Shown piece by piece: positions 10,453 to 19,371 of a stretch of 64,000 nt of DNA. The stretch covers positions 225,053 to 289,052 of the forward strand of contig JAUNBG010000001.1 in NCBI GenBank assembly GCA_030527205.1, given 5' to 3'. The notes beneath the pieces are model-generated. The model ran no database searches. It had not been told where the DNA came from and saw nothing but the letters and a program-made list of their open reading frames with translations. The DNA comes from Planctomycetia bacterium. GTDB lineage: Bacteria > Planctomycetota > Planctomycetia > Pirellulales > Thermoguttaceae. Every line of letters begins with the position of its first letter. Positions within the stretch are counted from its first letter, which is position 1. The position numbers were made by a program, and so were the translations under genes.

Positions 10453-10476
10453 TAGTTTAATTATACGATTAAACTA
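10453..10476. promoter_or_regulatory. palindrome upstream of hydG
   Basis: A perfect 9-bp inverted repeat, TAGTTTAAT / ATTAAACTA, with a 6-base spacer lies about 125 bp before the hydG start. It has no T-run, so an operator is more likely than a terminator. The rest of 10331-11014 holds nothing I can identify. Confidence 0.3.
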
Positions 10477-11014
10477 GAAGACGTCAAGAACTCTCTCCCG
10501 GTTGTGACTCATTTTCTTTTTGAGAATGAATTGAAAAAGCCAAGCCAAATCAAATCTGTTGAAAATCTCAGATTGCATTAATCAGATCGCAAGCGAGCAA
10601 GCGTCAGAAGTAAACGAAAGTTCAAAGGGATTCAAACGAATCTGGAAAGCGACAGAATTTTGAATATCAAAAAATGAACAGAAGAGAAAAGAGAGATCAA
10701 ATAATTCAGAGAATCCAAATCATTGAAAACAGTCTGAAGAAAATGGCAAAACTCGCCAAAAAACTGTTTCAGATCATTTTTCCTTCAATTTGACTCAAGA
10801 AAAAAGCCAAAAATTGAAAAACGGAACCGAAACAGTTTCAAGAGTGTTTACAGTAATCGTCGTCTAAAAACAAACCCGAACGAATCAAACTTTCAATTCA
10901 AAATAATCAAATCCAAACTAAAAATGGACGTTAAAAAAAGGATCAAGGTTTTGGTGTTAAGATACCGATCATATTAGGTTGATTATATTTGATTATTTTA
11001 AAATGAAAAAAAGT

Positions 11015-11350
11015 TTAGCTTTCGAAAACGTTATTGTAAGAATTCAACAAAGAAGGACTGTTTTTATAATCATATTGAGCCAATTTATAATGACGAATTT
11101 TGTTATAAATCGTCTTTTCCGAAACTCGAAGTTTTTTGGCTGCCTTTGCCCGATTGCCTTGAAACATCATAAGCGTTTCAAAGATAGCGCAACACTCAAT
11201 CTGTTCCATGGTCAATCCAGCTAACCCCTTCATAATAAATAGCGACTGATTGTCAAGTCTGGAAGGATCTGTCGAGATTTCTGAAGAATCAGGAAATTCA
11301 TTTTTCGACAGCGTATCCAGATGAACCCTAATATTGATTAGTTTTACCAT
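11015..11350 (-). CDS. small Fis-type helix-turn-helix protein
   Basis: Probable DNA-binding protein. Residues about 47-92 match the Fis-family C-terminal HTH found in Fis and in NtrC-type regulators (FQGNRAKAAKKLRVSEKTIY, where the second helix begins at VSEKTIYNKI). The first 45 residues show no recognised domain, so there is no AAA+ or receiver domain. At 111 residues it is a stand-alone HTH protein with a 19-residue polar tail. It may have arisen from a truncated sigma-54 activator or act as a nucleoid-type factor. The start is ATG at 11350. It lies next to hydG on the same strand, about 700 bp upstream of it, and no functional link is shown. Confidence 0.7.
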   Translation of the reverse strand: MVKLINIRVHLDTLSKNEFPDSSEISTDPSRLDNQSLFIMKGLAGLTMEQIECCAIFETLMMFQGNRAKAAKKLRVSEKTIYNKIRHYKLAQYDYKNSPSLLNSYNNVFES

Positions 11351-12090
11351 ATTCTGCCTTTGAAAAATAAGGTTAATAATAATCAGTATCCGTTCACAAA
11401 ACTTAAAAGTTATTATAACAGCTTTTATTTCAAAATCAACAAATATTCTAAAAAATTTGGAATTATGATAAAAATTAATATGTAAATTTTACAGTTTATT
11501 CCCAAAAGGAAAAAAGTAATTCACGAAGAACTCAAAATGTAAAAATAAGGCTTGTTTTTTGGTCGAGCCGACAAAACTTCCTCGAATGCTGTTTAACGAC
11601 AAGAACGAAGAAGTCAAGAAAAGAGCCGTTTTGCCAAAAGAATATTGATTTCGCTCCGATTTTACAAAAAAAGAGCAAGACAATTAATAAACGCCGGTTC
11701 TTTTTAAAATGGACATTGAATCAATCTCTGATTTCAATACCGTTTTGTTGTTTGTTGAACTTTTCCCGCTTTTTAAATGAGCAATTTTGGATCGAACTGG
11801 CATTTTGTGGGCAATTTTATATTTTCAGAGTTGTCTTTTTGGTCTGTTTCGCTGAAAAAGCGATTCATTGAAATTCAAATGGAAAGGTTATTCGATTGGT
11901 TTCGATGAAAGGGGCGACGTTCAACCCGTTTGGACGACTGCCCATATAAAAGGCAAATCGTTTTGCGCTGACCCGAACTCAAGAGTCCTTTGGGATTATC
12001 GCAAATCAAAATTTTGTCTCCTTAATCTCCAAAACTTTCGCCGATTTTTCTTTTCGCGACACAGAATAGAACATGATTCGTCGGAAAAAT
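11351..12090. other. gene-poor region
   Basis: AT-rich DNA with only short unconvincing frames. A 74-codon frame at 11868-12092 (+) has no recognisable family and runs into the repeat at 12091. No RNA gene is recognised. Confidence 0.5.
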
Positions 12091-12302
12091 GATTTTCGTG
12101 CAGCAAACAGAATGAAAACTTCCAAAACAAGCGACGAAAACGCATCTTTTTCAAATGGAACAGCCGTTTTAAGGCGATTTAAATAACGACGAACTCGGAA
12201 GTTTCCAAAAGAAAGCGTCCTTGCGTTTCCGTTGCGCTGCCGCGCTGTTGCGTCGCTGAGCGAAACGCTTTAATATTGCTGCAAAAATCAGAGAAAGTGC
12301 AG
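12091..12302 (-). repeat. 200-bp TIR element, copy 3 (inverted)
   Basis: The reverse complement of this segment matches the elements near 42.4 kb and 45.9 kb. Shared blocks include GCAACGGAAACGCAAGGACG, the ATTTAAATCG core, AAAACGGCTGTTCCATTTGA and the GAAAATC end. The left end (GATTTTCGTGCAGC) and the right end (TTGCGTCGCTGAGCGAAACG) are degenerate terminal inverted repeats. It encodes no plausible protein. Confidence 0.7.
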
Positions 12303-12997
12303 TAATCTCAAGCCTGGGAAATTCAGTTTGTTATAATAACGCCATTTGGGGGCAGAGAAGGGCTTTGTATTATCCGTCCGTTTGCGAACCGAACAATTGT
12401 GAATTTGCAATAGACTTGAAAATGGAGTTTGTAATAAAAAAGGATCAAAACTGCTTTCATTTGTAAAAAACGACGTCATTTATTATTGTTATTGAGTTCG
12501 TTAACGAGTCAAATTCCTAAAATTCCCGCTTTTTTCTCTTTACGGAAACGACTCTTTTCTGACAAAACATCCTTATTGATTCAAGCAGAGTTTTCCCAAA
12601 GACTTCCTTCGTTCTCAATTTTTTTTAAAATATTTCAAAATATTTTTTATTTTTGTAAGTTTAGACTTGACTATTTGTTTTTTCTGTCATATAATCTGTC
12701 GAAAACAAGGCTTATGATAATGTTTCATAAAATGTTAAATTTTGTTTTTAACAAATGCAATTTTTCCCTTTTTTCCTATCTTTCTGTAATAAAAGAAGAA
12801 ACGATATATTTCAGAAAACTTGTTGTTTTGAGCATTATGTATAACGTTACTGAAGTCCAACTTCTTCAACTTCAAAACGAACTTCAAAACGTCGTCAACA
12901 GCAGAAGTTGGGAATGAAAGCTTCTGTAATTTGGATGGAAACAATATCATATGATTGTTCCTTTAATTAATCGTAAATGGAGATTGAAAAACTAATT

Positions 12998-13429
12998 ATG
13001 ACAAAGACTAAAAAAGACATTGCTTTGACCGTTGCGCAGGATATGAAAATTTCGCAACAAACAGCCAAAGAAGCGGTTCAAAAGACCTTTGATGCCATTT
13101 TGAAAGGCTTGAAATCGGACGGTCGCATTGAGTTAAGAAATTTTGGCGTTTTTATGGTTAAAACGCGACCGGGAAGAAATGCTCGTAATCCCCGAACAGG
13201 TCAGGAATTTTGGGTTGAGGAGCATCAAACCGTCGTTTTCCGACCAGGAAAAGGAATGCAATCAAAAGTCCAAATCGAAAAGGTTGAGAAAAAAGCGAAA
13301 AAAACGTCCAAAGCTGCTAAAGCAACAAAATCGACGTCAGCAAAAGCCGATGCTGCCGTTTCTAACGCCCAAAAAGCTGTTTCGCCTAAAACTGCCGCGA
13401 AAAAACCAGCCAAAAAAGCCAAGAAATAA
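12998..13429 (+). CDS. HU/IHF-family DNA-binding protein with Lys/Ala-rich tail
   Basis: Nucleoid-associated protein that bends and compacts DNA as a dimer. Seen: an HU fold over residues 1-90 with the conserved GRIELRNFGVF and the beta-arm RNPRTGQEF. A tail of about 50 residues follows, made almost only of Lys, Ala, Ser and Thr (KKAKKTSKAAKATKSTSAKA and the KKPAKKAKK end), like histone H1-type tails on some bacterial HU proteins. The frame is open from an ATG at 12977. I prefer the ATG at 12998 because the encoded MTKTKKDIA fits the HU N-terminus and a GGAG lies 15 bases upstream. It is a single gene followed by a strong hairpin. Confidence 0.9.
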   Translation: MTKTKKDIALTVAQDMKISQQTAKEAVQKTFDAILKGLKSDGRIELRNFGVFMVKTRPGRNARNPRTGQEFWVEEHQTVVFRPGKGMQSKVQIEKVEKKAKKTSKAAKATKSTSAKADAAVSNAQKAVSPKTAAKKPAKKAKK

Positions 13430-13448
13430 TGTTTCGCTTGTTTTGACG

Positions 13449-13476
13449 AAGATCAATTCTTTTGATCTTTTATCTT
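13449..13476 (+). terminator. terminator after the HU-like gene
   Basis: AAGATCAA and TTGATCTT form a perfect 8-bp stem with a 5-base loop (13457-13461), followed by TTTATCTT. It lies 20 bp after the stop codon. A second, wider inverted repeat (CTCAAGCC at 13482 and GGCTTGAG at 13521) follows. Confidence 0.7.
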
Positions 13477-13887
13477 ATGAGCTCAAGCCTTTTGATCATT
13501 TTTCTTTTTGATGTTCAACAGGCTTGAGTATTAATAGTGAATCGCAATTTCTATATCAAAACGAATCGAATCTTCAGAAAATTGATCTCGAAAATCTGTA
13601 TTCAATGTCAGAAAACGGGTTTCGCAATCGATTTATGTCGAATTGTTTGGGCAATTGCGCTCCTTTTTCGTCATTCGTCTGATTGCTTGCGATTTAAGAA
13701 AACAACGACTTTGTTTTTAAATAAGTTTGAATATCGAGCGGCGCAAAGGCAAATCGCTCCATTTTCGTCTTGAAAACAAGAAAACGCCCAAATTCTTTAA
13801 TCTCAAGAGATAAAAACGAGGCGTTTTTCAAGCGGTTTCATTTGGATTGGTTTTGCTGAATAAAAATGCTTCCATTAAAAGCGTTAA

Positions 13888-13998
13888 AAGGAAGTTCTAA
13901 AAACCCTTTAGGAACGCGACGTCTCGTCCGCAAGAACTAAACTTAATGACTTTATCCGAAATGTGTGAGTTGAAAAATCTGGTTTTTTGAACTTCCTT
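13888..13998 (+). repeat. 110-bp palindromic element, copy B
   Basis: Begins AAGGAAGTTCTAAAAA and ends TTGAACTTCCTT. The internal CGACGTCTCGTCCGC is the core hairpin with one base missing from its left arm. The right end overlaps the pyrD stop codon by two bases. Confidence 0.8.
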
Positions 13999-14932
13999 AA
14001 AGTTGAAGAGTTCCAATGAGTTCATTGATGGATTGAATTCCGTTATTTTTCAATTCAAAAGGGAGTTCGTTTAAAATATCCATTGTGATTCGAGGATGAT
14101 AAAAATTGGCCGTTCCAATTTGAACAGCAGTTGCTCCAGCAACGATAAACTCTAAAACATCCTGAGTCGAAGAAATGCCGCCAACTCCTATAACAGGGAT
14201 CTGAACCGCTTTATAAATCTGATGGATACAGCGAAGAGCGATCGGTTTGATTGCCGGGCCACTAAAACCTCCGCAACCATTTCCGAGTCGGGCGGAACGT
14301 TTTTTCCAGTCAACAGCAAGCCCGTAACAAGTATTGATTGCGGTTATCATATCGGCGCCGCCATTTTCGGCTGCTTTTGCCATATCCATAATTCGCGTAA
14401 CATTTGGAGATAATTTAACCGAAAAAGGCAAATCTGTATGACGACGAAGTTCGCTCGTTATTTTTTCACAAAGAACAGGATCCGTTCCAAAATCAACTCC
14501 GCCGCTGACATTGGGACAGCTGACATTTAATTCAAGAGCCGAAACAGAGGGAATAGAGTTCAACGCGTCTGCAAAAAGACGACATTCCGCAATCGTTTTG
14601 GCGGCAATACTGACAATAATGGGACAACCAATGGATTGTAAATAGGGCATTTTTTGAGAAATGAATTCATCTAAACCGTCGTTATCCAATCCAATGGCAT
14701 TTAAAAGACCCGCTGTTGTTTCAACGGTTCGAGGCGTTTTATTTCCGGCTCGCGGCACTATCGTTATTGTCTTGGGAATGATGCCGCCCAACTTTGACAA
14801 ATCGATCAATGACGCCATTTCGCGAGCATAACCGAACGTTCCTGAAGCAACCAAAATCGGATTCGCAAGTCGGAGTTGCCCCAAAGAAATTTCCAAAGAA
14901 ACAGAACTCGAAGATTGATTTTCTTTTATCAT
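13997..14932 (-). CDS. pyrD: dihydroorotate dehydrogenase, class 1B-like catalytic subunit
   Basis: Oxidises dihydroorotate to orotate in pyrimidine synthesis, using FMN. Seen: an N-terminal strand LANPILVASGTFGYA, the FMN/substrate motif ELNVSCPNV carrying the active-site Cys typical of class 1 enzymes, KLSPNVT, a segment INTCYGLAVDW and the phosphate-binding VGVGGISS ... GATAVQIGTANF. The length of 311 residues suits the PyrDB type that partners with an electron-transfer subunit PyrK. No pyrK is adjacent. The start is ATG at 14932. The stop codon lies inside the end of a repeat element. Confidence 0.92.
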   Translation of the reverse strand: MIKENQSSSSVSLEISLGQLRLANPILVASGTFGYAREMASLIDLSKLGGIIPKTITIVPRAGNKTPRTVETTAGLLNAIGLDNDGLDEFISQKMPYLQSIGCPIIVSIAAKTIAECRLFADALNSIPSVSALELNVSCPNVSGGVDFGTDPVLCEKITSELRRHTDLPFSVKLSPNVTRIMDMAKAAENGGADMITAINTCYGLAVDWKKRSARLGNGCGGFSGPAIKPIALRCIHQIYKAVQIPVIGVGGISSTQDVLEFIVAGATAVQIGTANFYHPRITMDILNELPFELKNNGIQSINELIGTLQL

Positions 14933-15063
14933 TGTTTATTCCTGTCAAACTCTTGTCATGATCGTTATCGTTGAGAGTCAAAACAGTTGAAATCTTTATA
15001 ACAAGAGCGATTATTATTTCCGGGGAATTGTATTCGCATTGACGGTTGATCCTTTGATCAATC

Positions 15064-15116
15064 AAAAAAGTCCGTCCAATCTTTCATTATTGAATAAAAT
15101 GAAAAATCAGACGGAC
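15064..15116 (-). terminator. terminator at the end of the BMC locus
   Basis: Read on the minus strand, GTCCGTC and GACGGAC form the outer stem (15110-15116 and 15070-15076), with an inner TTTCATT / AATGAAA stem. A run of six T follows. It lies about 310 bp downstream of the aldolase, in the right orientation to end the BMC transcript. Nothing else is recognised in 14933-15423. Confidence 0.65.
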
Positions 15117-15423
15117 AATTTTCATTTCAAAAAATCTCTTTTTCTGAAATCGCAAAATAAGTTTCAGCTAAGTTGTCTAATCAGTAATATTGTTGTTTTT
15201 TATTCAATTTTGTGATTAATCTTGAATCGCTTAAAAAAACTGATTGTCGGGACGCAAACCTGACAATGACAAACGGATTACGCAAGGGCAAAGGCATTTG
15301 TTTTTTGCGCTTTCGGAAAATCACAAAATCGATAAAAGCGTTTTGATGACAAAGTTATGAAAAACGAGTCATTAATGGAAAGCCAAATGTTTCCAAAAGA
15401 CATTTGGCAAACGCTTCATTATC

Positions 15424-16314
15424 TTATTTTTGTTTGAGGATACTGAGAACCCGATCAGCGATTGCCTTGACAAGTTCTTCTTGTTGAGGATTTTTATTCA
15501 ACTCGACGTCATTGGCCAAAATGGAATTGGAAACGCAACCGCAAGGTTCTGGTTCGTTTCGCTTAAAACGAGGCGGGTCAAAAGCGCGATGATTGACGCC
15601 CGTTTCTTTCCAGCTTTCCCGAAACATATCGTTGGCGCAAAGTTCGCAATTTTCGACATCGGCTCGCGGATCTTTGATTCCCCATTCCGATTTAAGTTTA
15701 AGAAGGGCTTCGGCTTCGTTCTTTTGGAAATAGCTGACTTTTCCCAAGTCGCGGGAAATTGTCAGAATTCGGCAATAAGCATCAAGTAATTCGGTCATCC
15801 AATACGCTTTTTCAACCGTTGGGCCCAAACTGACGGTTCCATGATTTGCCAAAACGATAATATCCGATTTATGAATATAAGGCAGAACCGTATCGGCAAA
15901 TTCTTGACCGCCAGGAATCGCGTATTTCGCAATAGGAACGTCTCCCATATAAATGTCAACTTCGGGAAGAACGCATTGCGGGATTGCTTCGCGAGCAATT
16001 CCAAACGCTGTTGCATAGGGCGGATGACAATGCAGAACCGATTTGACTTCCGGACGTTCCTTCATGATTGTTAAATGAAGGAAAATTTCGCTGGTTCGTT
16101 TGCGATGCCCGGCAATTTGGTTTCCGTCCATATCGACTACGCAAAGATCGTCTGGTTTCATGAAACCTTTACAAATCTGGGTTGGCGTACAAACAACGCG
16201 ATTTTCGTCAATTCGATAACTAATGTTGCCGTCGTTTGCTGCTGCAAAACCCTTATTATAAAGACGACGACCCATATCACAAATTTCTTCTTTGACTTGA
16301 TGCAGATTAAGCAT
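15424..16314 (-). CDS. BMC-associated class II aldolase (fuculose/rhamnulose-phosphate type)
   Basis: Zinc-dependent cleavage of a deoxy-ketose 1-phosphate into dihydroxyacetone phosphate and lactaldehyde, inside or at the microcompartment. Seen: a class II aldolase fold in residues 1-205 with the zinc ligands HCHPP and ANHG and the catalytic Glu in TSEIFLH. An extra C-terminal region of about 90 residues carries CELC and CGC cysteines and ends in an amphipathic helix (EELVKAIADRVLSILKQK), which looks like an encapsulation peptide. FucA alone is about 215 residues, so this tail is special to BMC versions. It is the last gene of the locus, about 200 bp after a EutN gene. In planctomycete loci the substrates are fuculose- and rhamnulose-phosphate; applying that here is inference. 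Confidence 0.88.
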   Translation of the reverse strand: MLNLHQVKEEICDMGRRLYNKGFAAANDGNISYRIDENRVVCTPTQICKGFMKPDDLCVVDMDGNQIAGHRKRTSEIFLHLTIMKERPEVKSVLHCHPPYATAFGIAREAIPQCVLPEVDIYMGDVPIAKYAIPGGQEFADTVLPYIHKSDIIVLANHGTVSLGPTVEKAYWMTELLDAYCRILTISRDLGKVSYFQKNEAEALLKLKSEWGIKDPRADVENCELCANDMFRESWKETGVNHRAFDPPRFKRNEPEPCGCVSNSILANDVELNKNPQQEELVKAIADRVLSILKQK

Positions 16315-16523
16315 AATTTTCTCCGATGTCCGATATAATAACAGGAAAGATTTCTTTTGGTTTTAAAATGTGTCGATTTGGAATTTCCCGTTCGATTTCA
16401 TTAGTCCGAAGCTGTTTCTGACAACAGGCGTTGTCATTGGGAATCCCCGACTCGCTTATTGGTTTGCAAACTGACGTTTTGGATTTTCAACAGTTCAACA
16501 GGTTTGAGTAAATAACAGTTTGA

Positions 16524-16907
16524 TTATTTTGAGAACCGGCAGAGTTCTTGAACTGCGCCCTGATCTATTTCCAATGAATCGATAATGGCGGCAGCATAAG
16601 CGTCAATAGGTTTCATGTCTGGATAAAACGGCATTGCGGCTTCTGCTCCTTCGCTAAAAGCGATCCATTCGCCAACTCCTGCGGACAGTTCATCGTAAAC
16701 AACGAGTTCTGTTCCCCGACTTTTCAGAACTTTCTCCTGAAAGGAATGTTCGACAGTCGAAGCTGTATAATCGTTTTTAACATAAACAGGTTCGTCGCCA
16801 ACTAAATCATTAAACGTTAAAGGAACGACGATTTTTAATTGACCGCTTCTCAGGTCTGGATGAATTTTCCCTAACGTTACTGTTCCGATAACCTTCCCGA
16901 TTCTCAT
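16524..16907 (-). CDS. EutN/CcmL-family BMC vertex protein (1)
   Basis: Pentameric protein that caps the vertices of the microcompartment shell. Seen: the family start MRIGKVIGTVTL and the segments LKIVVPLTF, ELVVYDELSAGVGEWIAFSEG and AAIIDSLEID. At 127 residues it is longer than the usual 90-100. The extra residues are an insertion with acidic and aromatic character around residues 38-65 and a short tail. It is one of three EutN-type genes in the locus, each different, as expected for planctomycete BMCs. The start is ATG at 16907. Confidence 0.9.
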   Translation of the reverse strand: MRIGKVIGTVTLGKIHPDLRSGQLKIVVPLTFNDLVGDEPVYVKNDYTASTVEHSFQEKVLKSRGTELVVYDELSAGVGEWIAFSEGAEAAMPFYPDMKPIDAYAAAIIDSLEIDQGAVQELCRFSK

Positions 16908-17117
16908 AATATTGATATTTGCTTTTAAGGTTTAATAAATGACAAATTTCAAAACCTTCAGGAAATTTGTGTTGCCTTCTGTCTGTCAAGCCTGTTGGGC
17001 ATTCCGGTTTCTGTATAAATCGTTTCAAGTTGTCAATTGTTTAATTTGTCAAAAGCAATGAAAACAGGCAATTTGAAAGGAAATGATAAAAAGAACCAAT
17101 TGACGGCTCAATCTTGA

Positions 17118-18251
17118 TCAACGGCATTTTGAACGAAACATTTCTGGCAGTTCGACCTTTCCCAATGTAATAAAACGCTGAACTATTTGTTGCAACTGAA
17201 ATGGATTCGTTTGTTTGGGATCCAAAATCAAAATATTGGCGCCCATTGTTAATGTTTCTCTTGAAACCTGATCGGGCGAAAAACCGACAATGGCTCGAAG
17301 AGTTGGATGTCGATTGAACAGCAAAGAAGCCAATGCGGCGTAATGCGTCAGAACCATTCCCCGCTGTTCCTGATTCTTTTGAAACAGTTCGTCAAGTTTT
17401 TCTGTTGTTTGAATAATGCAGGAAATATCGAATATTAATAAATTTGTATTATTTTCAATCCATTTTAAAACGGAGAGAGGCAATCCTTCCGATTTCGATA
17501 AATGATTGACAACGACAAAGTCATTTTTGATATTTGAACTTAACGAATCGCGCAAATCGTTTTCTTTTGAGGAATTTTTGGAATTTTGTTGAAAATCGGA
17601 TTGTTGTTGGGAAACAAAAGGTTGCGACGCAAAAACTTCAACCGGATTTATTTCCATTTGATTCGTCAAAAAAGGGGGACGGTCTGAATCTTTTTTATCG
17701 AAATGGGAAAAACGGTTTGAATTCGAATAGGTTATATGACCTTTATTGGGATTGTTTTCAATCTGCGAGTTATTCTGAGAATGTTGGGATTCAAAAACGA
17801 CACGGATTCCCCTTTTTTTGAGTTCGTCTTTGGCTGAAGGAGTTAAAATGGCCCCCCAGGCAAGACGGATTGTTTGGGCGTTCAAATTCTGTTTCAGCAG
17901 AGTTGCGCAACTTTGTTGAATGATTTCCAAAGTTATAACTTTATTTGTCAATCGCAAAACATTAACTGCGGAATTGTTCGAATCATTGGAAACCTGATCC
18001 ATTTTTGCAAAAGTTGCTTTTTTATCTTCCGGAGTCGATAAGTTTGATGAAGTTGAAATTTCTGAATTGGAATCGTTTTGCGAATGAGAACTTGAAGGGG
18101 AGAGGGGAAGGGAAGGGAGAATTCCTAAATCTTTAAGGACAAGTTGAACCAAATGATCAATGTCGTCGGAAGAAAACTTTTTTTCGAACAACGGCGCATT
18201 AATCAAACCGCGAACGTCATTGGAACCTGGTTGTTTCAAATTGTCATTCAT
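17118..18251 (-). CDS. BMC-locus protein of unknown function with a degenerate RpiB/LacA-like domain
   Basis: No confident function. Seen: a short N-terminal helical part (residues 30-45, DDIDHLVQLVLKDLG) that could be an encapsulation peptide, then a Ser/Asn-rich linker. A motif around residues 105-150 (TIRLAWGAILTPSAKDEL, then KKRGIRVVFE) resembles the 'ITP.A.D.L...GI' segment shared by several BMC-associated enzymes. A long Gln/Asn/Ser-rich linker runs to about 235. The last 130 residues end with NRHPTLRAIVGFSPDQV and ETLTMGANILIL, which follow the pattern of ribose-5-phosphate isomerase B. The catalytic Cys-Gly-Thr-Gly and His-Asn of RpiB are absent, so it is probably not an active isomerase. 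A scaffold or cargo-organising role is possible. Confidence 0.65.
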   Translation of the reverse strand: MNDNLKQPGSNDVRGLINAPLFEKKFSSDDIDHLVQLVLKDLGILPSLPLSPSSSHSQNDSNSEISTSSNLSTPEDKKATFAKMDQVSNDSNNSAVNVLRLTNKVITLEIIQQSCATLLKQNLNAQTIRLAWGAILTPSAKDELKKRGIRVVFESQHSQNNSQIENNPNKGHITYSNSNRFSHFDKKDSDRPPFLTNQMEINPVEVFASQPFVSQQQSDFQQNSKNSSKENDLRDSLSSNIKNDFVVVNHLSKSEGLPLSVLKWIENNTNLLIFDISCIIQTTEKLDELFQKNQEQRGMVLTHYAALASLLFNRHPTLRAIVGFSPDQVSRETLTMGANILILDPKQTNPFQLQQIVQRFITLGKVELPEMFRSKCR

Positions 18252-18591
18252 GGTTCGTTTCTATTCAATTATTATATTGATATGATATTAAGATCCGATT
18301 ATCTGTATCGAATCTGATTTTCAAAAGGCAGGAAGTCAAAATTCAATCTAACCTCAAAGGCTTTGTGCGGCGCTTTATTCGAGTTTTGGAATTTCCGAAT
18401 TCATAAATCGAGTTTATGTCAACCGAAAGGGGATATTTTCAACGACGAAAATGATTTTAAAGCCCGTTCAAGTTTGTTGCAAATCTCGCTGATCAAGCGG
18501 ATAATAAAAAGGGAAACGCGTTCCTTTAAGGCTTCGGAATCATTTTATCAAACCGTTTGATTTCGTTCTTTTATCAAAAATAAGAACAGGA
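18252..18591. other. intergenic region in the BMC locus
   Basis: A long spacer for an operon. I see no promoter, hairpin or repeat copy that I can name; a 65-codon frame on the + strand has no recognisable family. Confidence 0.45.
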
Positions 18592-18906
18592 TTAATCGGT
18601 TTGATTATTGACTTCCTGGGAAATATCCGACGTTTCAAGCGGTCTTTTGTCAATAATTCCAACGACTCCCCAACGAGCAGGCGTAACCCGGGTTCCAAGC
18701 AGAACGCCCCCTGTATAAGAGCCGTCGCTTGAAATCAAAACCATATCGCCAACGCCTGCGCCAAGATTATCAAAAACAAGCATTAGTTCGCCCTCGGGAC
18801 GCAAACCGTCGCCCGATAATCCAATCGCCAGAAGCAATTTCTGTTTTTCCAACGACTCATGTTTGACGATTGACGTTGCTGTTCCGATTATTTTTGCTCG
18901 AAGCAT
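18592..18906 (-). CDS. EutN/CcmL-family BMC vertex protein (2)
   Basis: Second pentamer-forming shell protein. Seen: MLRAKIIGTATSIVKH at the start, then KLLLAIGLSGDG, LMLVFDNLGAGVGDMVLISS and the closing GVVGIIDKR. These are the usual beta-barrel strands and the GAGxGDxV loop that lines the pentamer pore. The frame is open from an ATG at 18936, but the ATG at 18906 places the family N-terminus (MLRAKIIG) at residue 1. Its length is then 104 residues, normal for the family. A short acidic tail of about 15 residues follows the last strand. Confidence 0.9.
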   Translation of the reverse strand: MLRAKIIGTATSIVKHESLEKQKLLLAIGLSGDGLRPEGELMLVFDNLGAGVGDMVLISSDGSYTGGVLLGTRVTPARWGVVGIIDKRPLETSDISQEVNNQTD

Positions 18907-19023
18907 ATTCTCGATTTCTATCTGGGGGCGTTTCAAAATCCGTTGTCCTTTTTGACCTCAATTTTTATAAAGTCAAATCAACTTAAAATCTGTTATGAAA
19001 CAACTTCCAGGAAAGTCCAATTG

Positions 19024-19341
19024 TTATTCTTTTGATTTCTTCTTTTTTTTAACAAATAAACAAAGACCAAAGTCTGTCAATACAATTAAAAAAAGAAAGG
19101 AATAAAGCAATATTACAATATCAAGATGATAAAACAGTTTATGAAAAATCCCAAACAAATAACCGATCATAACAAGCCCCAAAAAAACGAAACTTTTTCC
19201 TTCGCAACTTTGGGTTCGCCAAACTTTAAAAATCGAAAATGGCCAACTTGCCCCAAAACAAATCAGCATTCCGACTTCAAACCAGCTCATTTGAAAAGCG
19301 GTTTGCCAAAATTCTGACCAATCAATATTAAAAATCGTCAT
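19024..19341 (-). CDS. small PQ-loop-like membrane protein in the BMC locus
   Basis: Unknown function. This 105-residue protein has three hydrophobic segments: GMLICFGASWPFSIF (about 24-38), FVFLGLVMIGYLFGIFHKLF (50-70) and LLYSFLFLIVLTDFGLCLFV (77-97). It ends in a Lys/Ser tail. The segment GASWPFSIFKVWRTQSCEGKS resembles half-transporter proteins of the PQ-loop/SemiSWEET type found in anaerobes, where a WP or PQ pair kinks the first helix. The gene lies inside the BMC gene order on the same strand, between a EutN gene and the aldehyde dehydrogenase. A role in bringing in the substrate or exporting the alcohol or acid product is inference. The start is ATG at 19341. Confidence 0.6.
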   Translation of the reverse strand: MTIFNIDWSEFWQTAFQMSWFEVGMLICFGASWPFSIFKVWRTQSCEGKSFVFLGLVMIGYLFGIFHKLFYHLDIVILLYSFLFLIVLTDFGLCLFVKKKKKSKE

Positions 19342-19371
19342 TTTTTGATAACTGATTCGTTTATCTTCTCT

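Noticed and set aside
12486-12917. A 143-codon frame before the HU gene
   Set aside because: It starts at a weak codon, its product is Phe/Leu/Ser-rich without motif or ribosome site, and it follows from the AT-rich composition.
13143-13511. A 122-codon frame overlapping the HU-like gene
   Set aside because: It is the +1 shadow of the Lys/Ala-rich tail; the HU frame carries the recognised fold.
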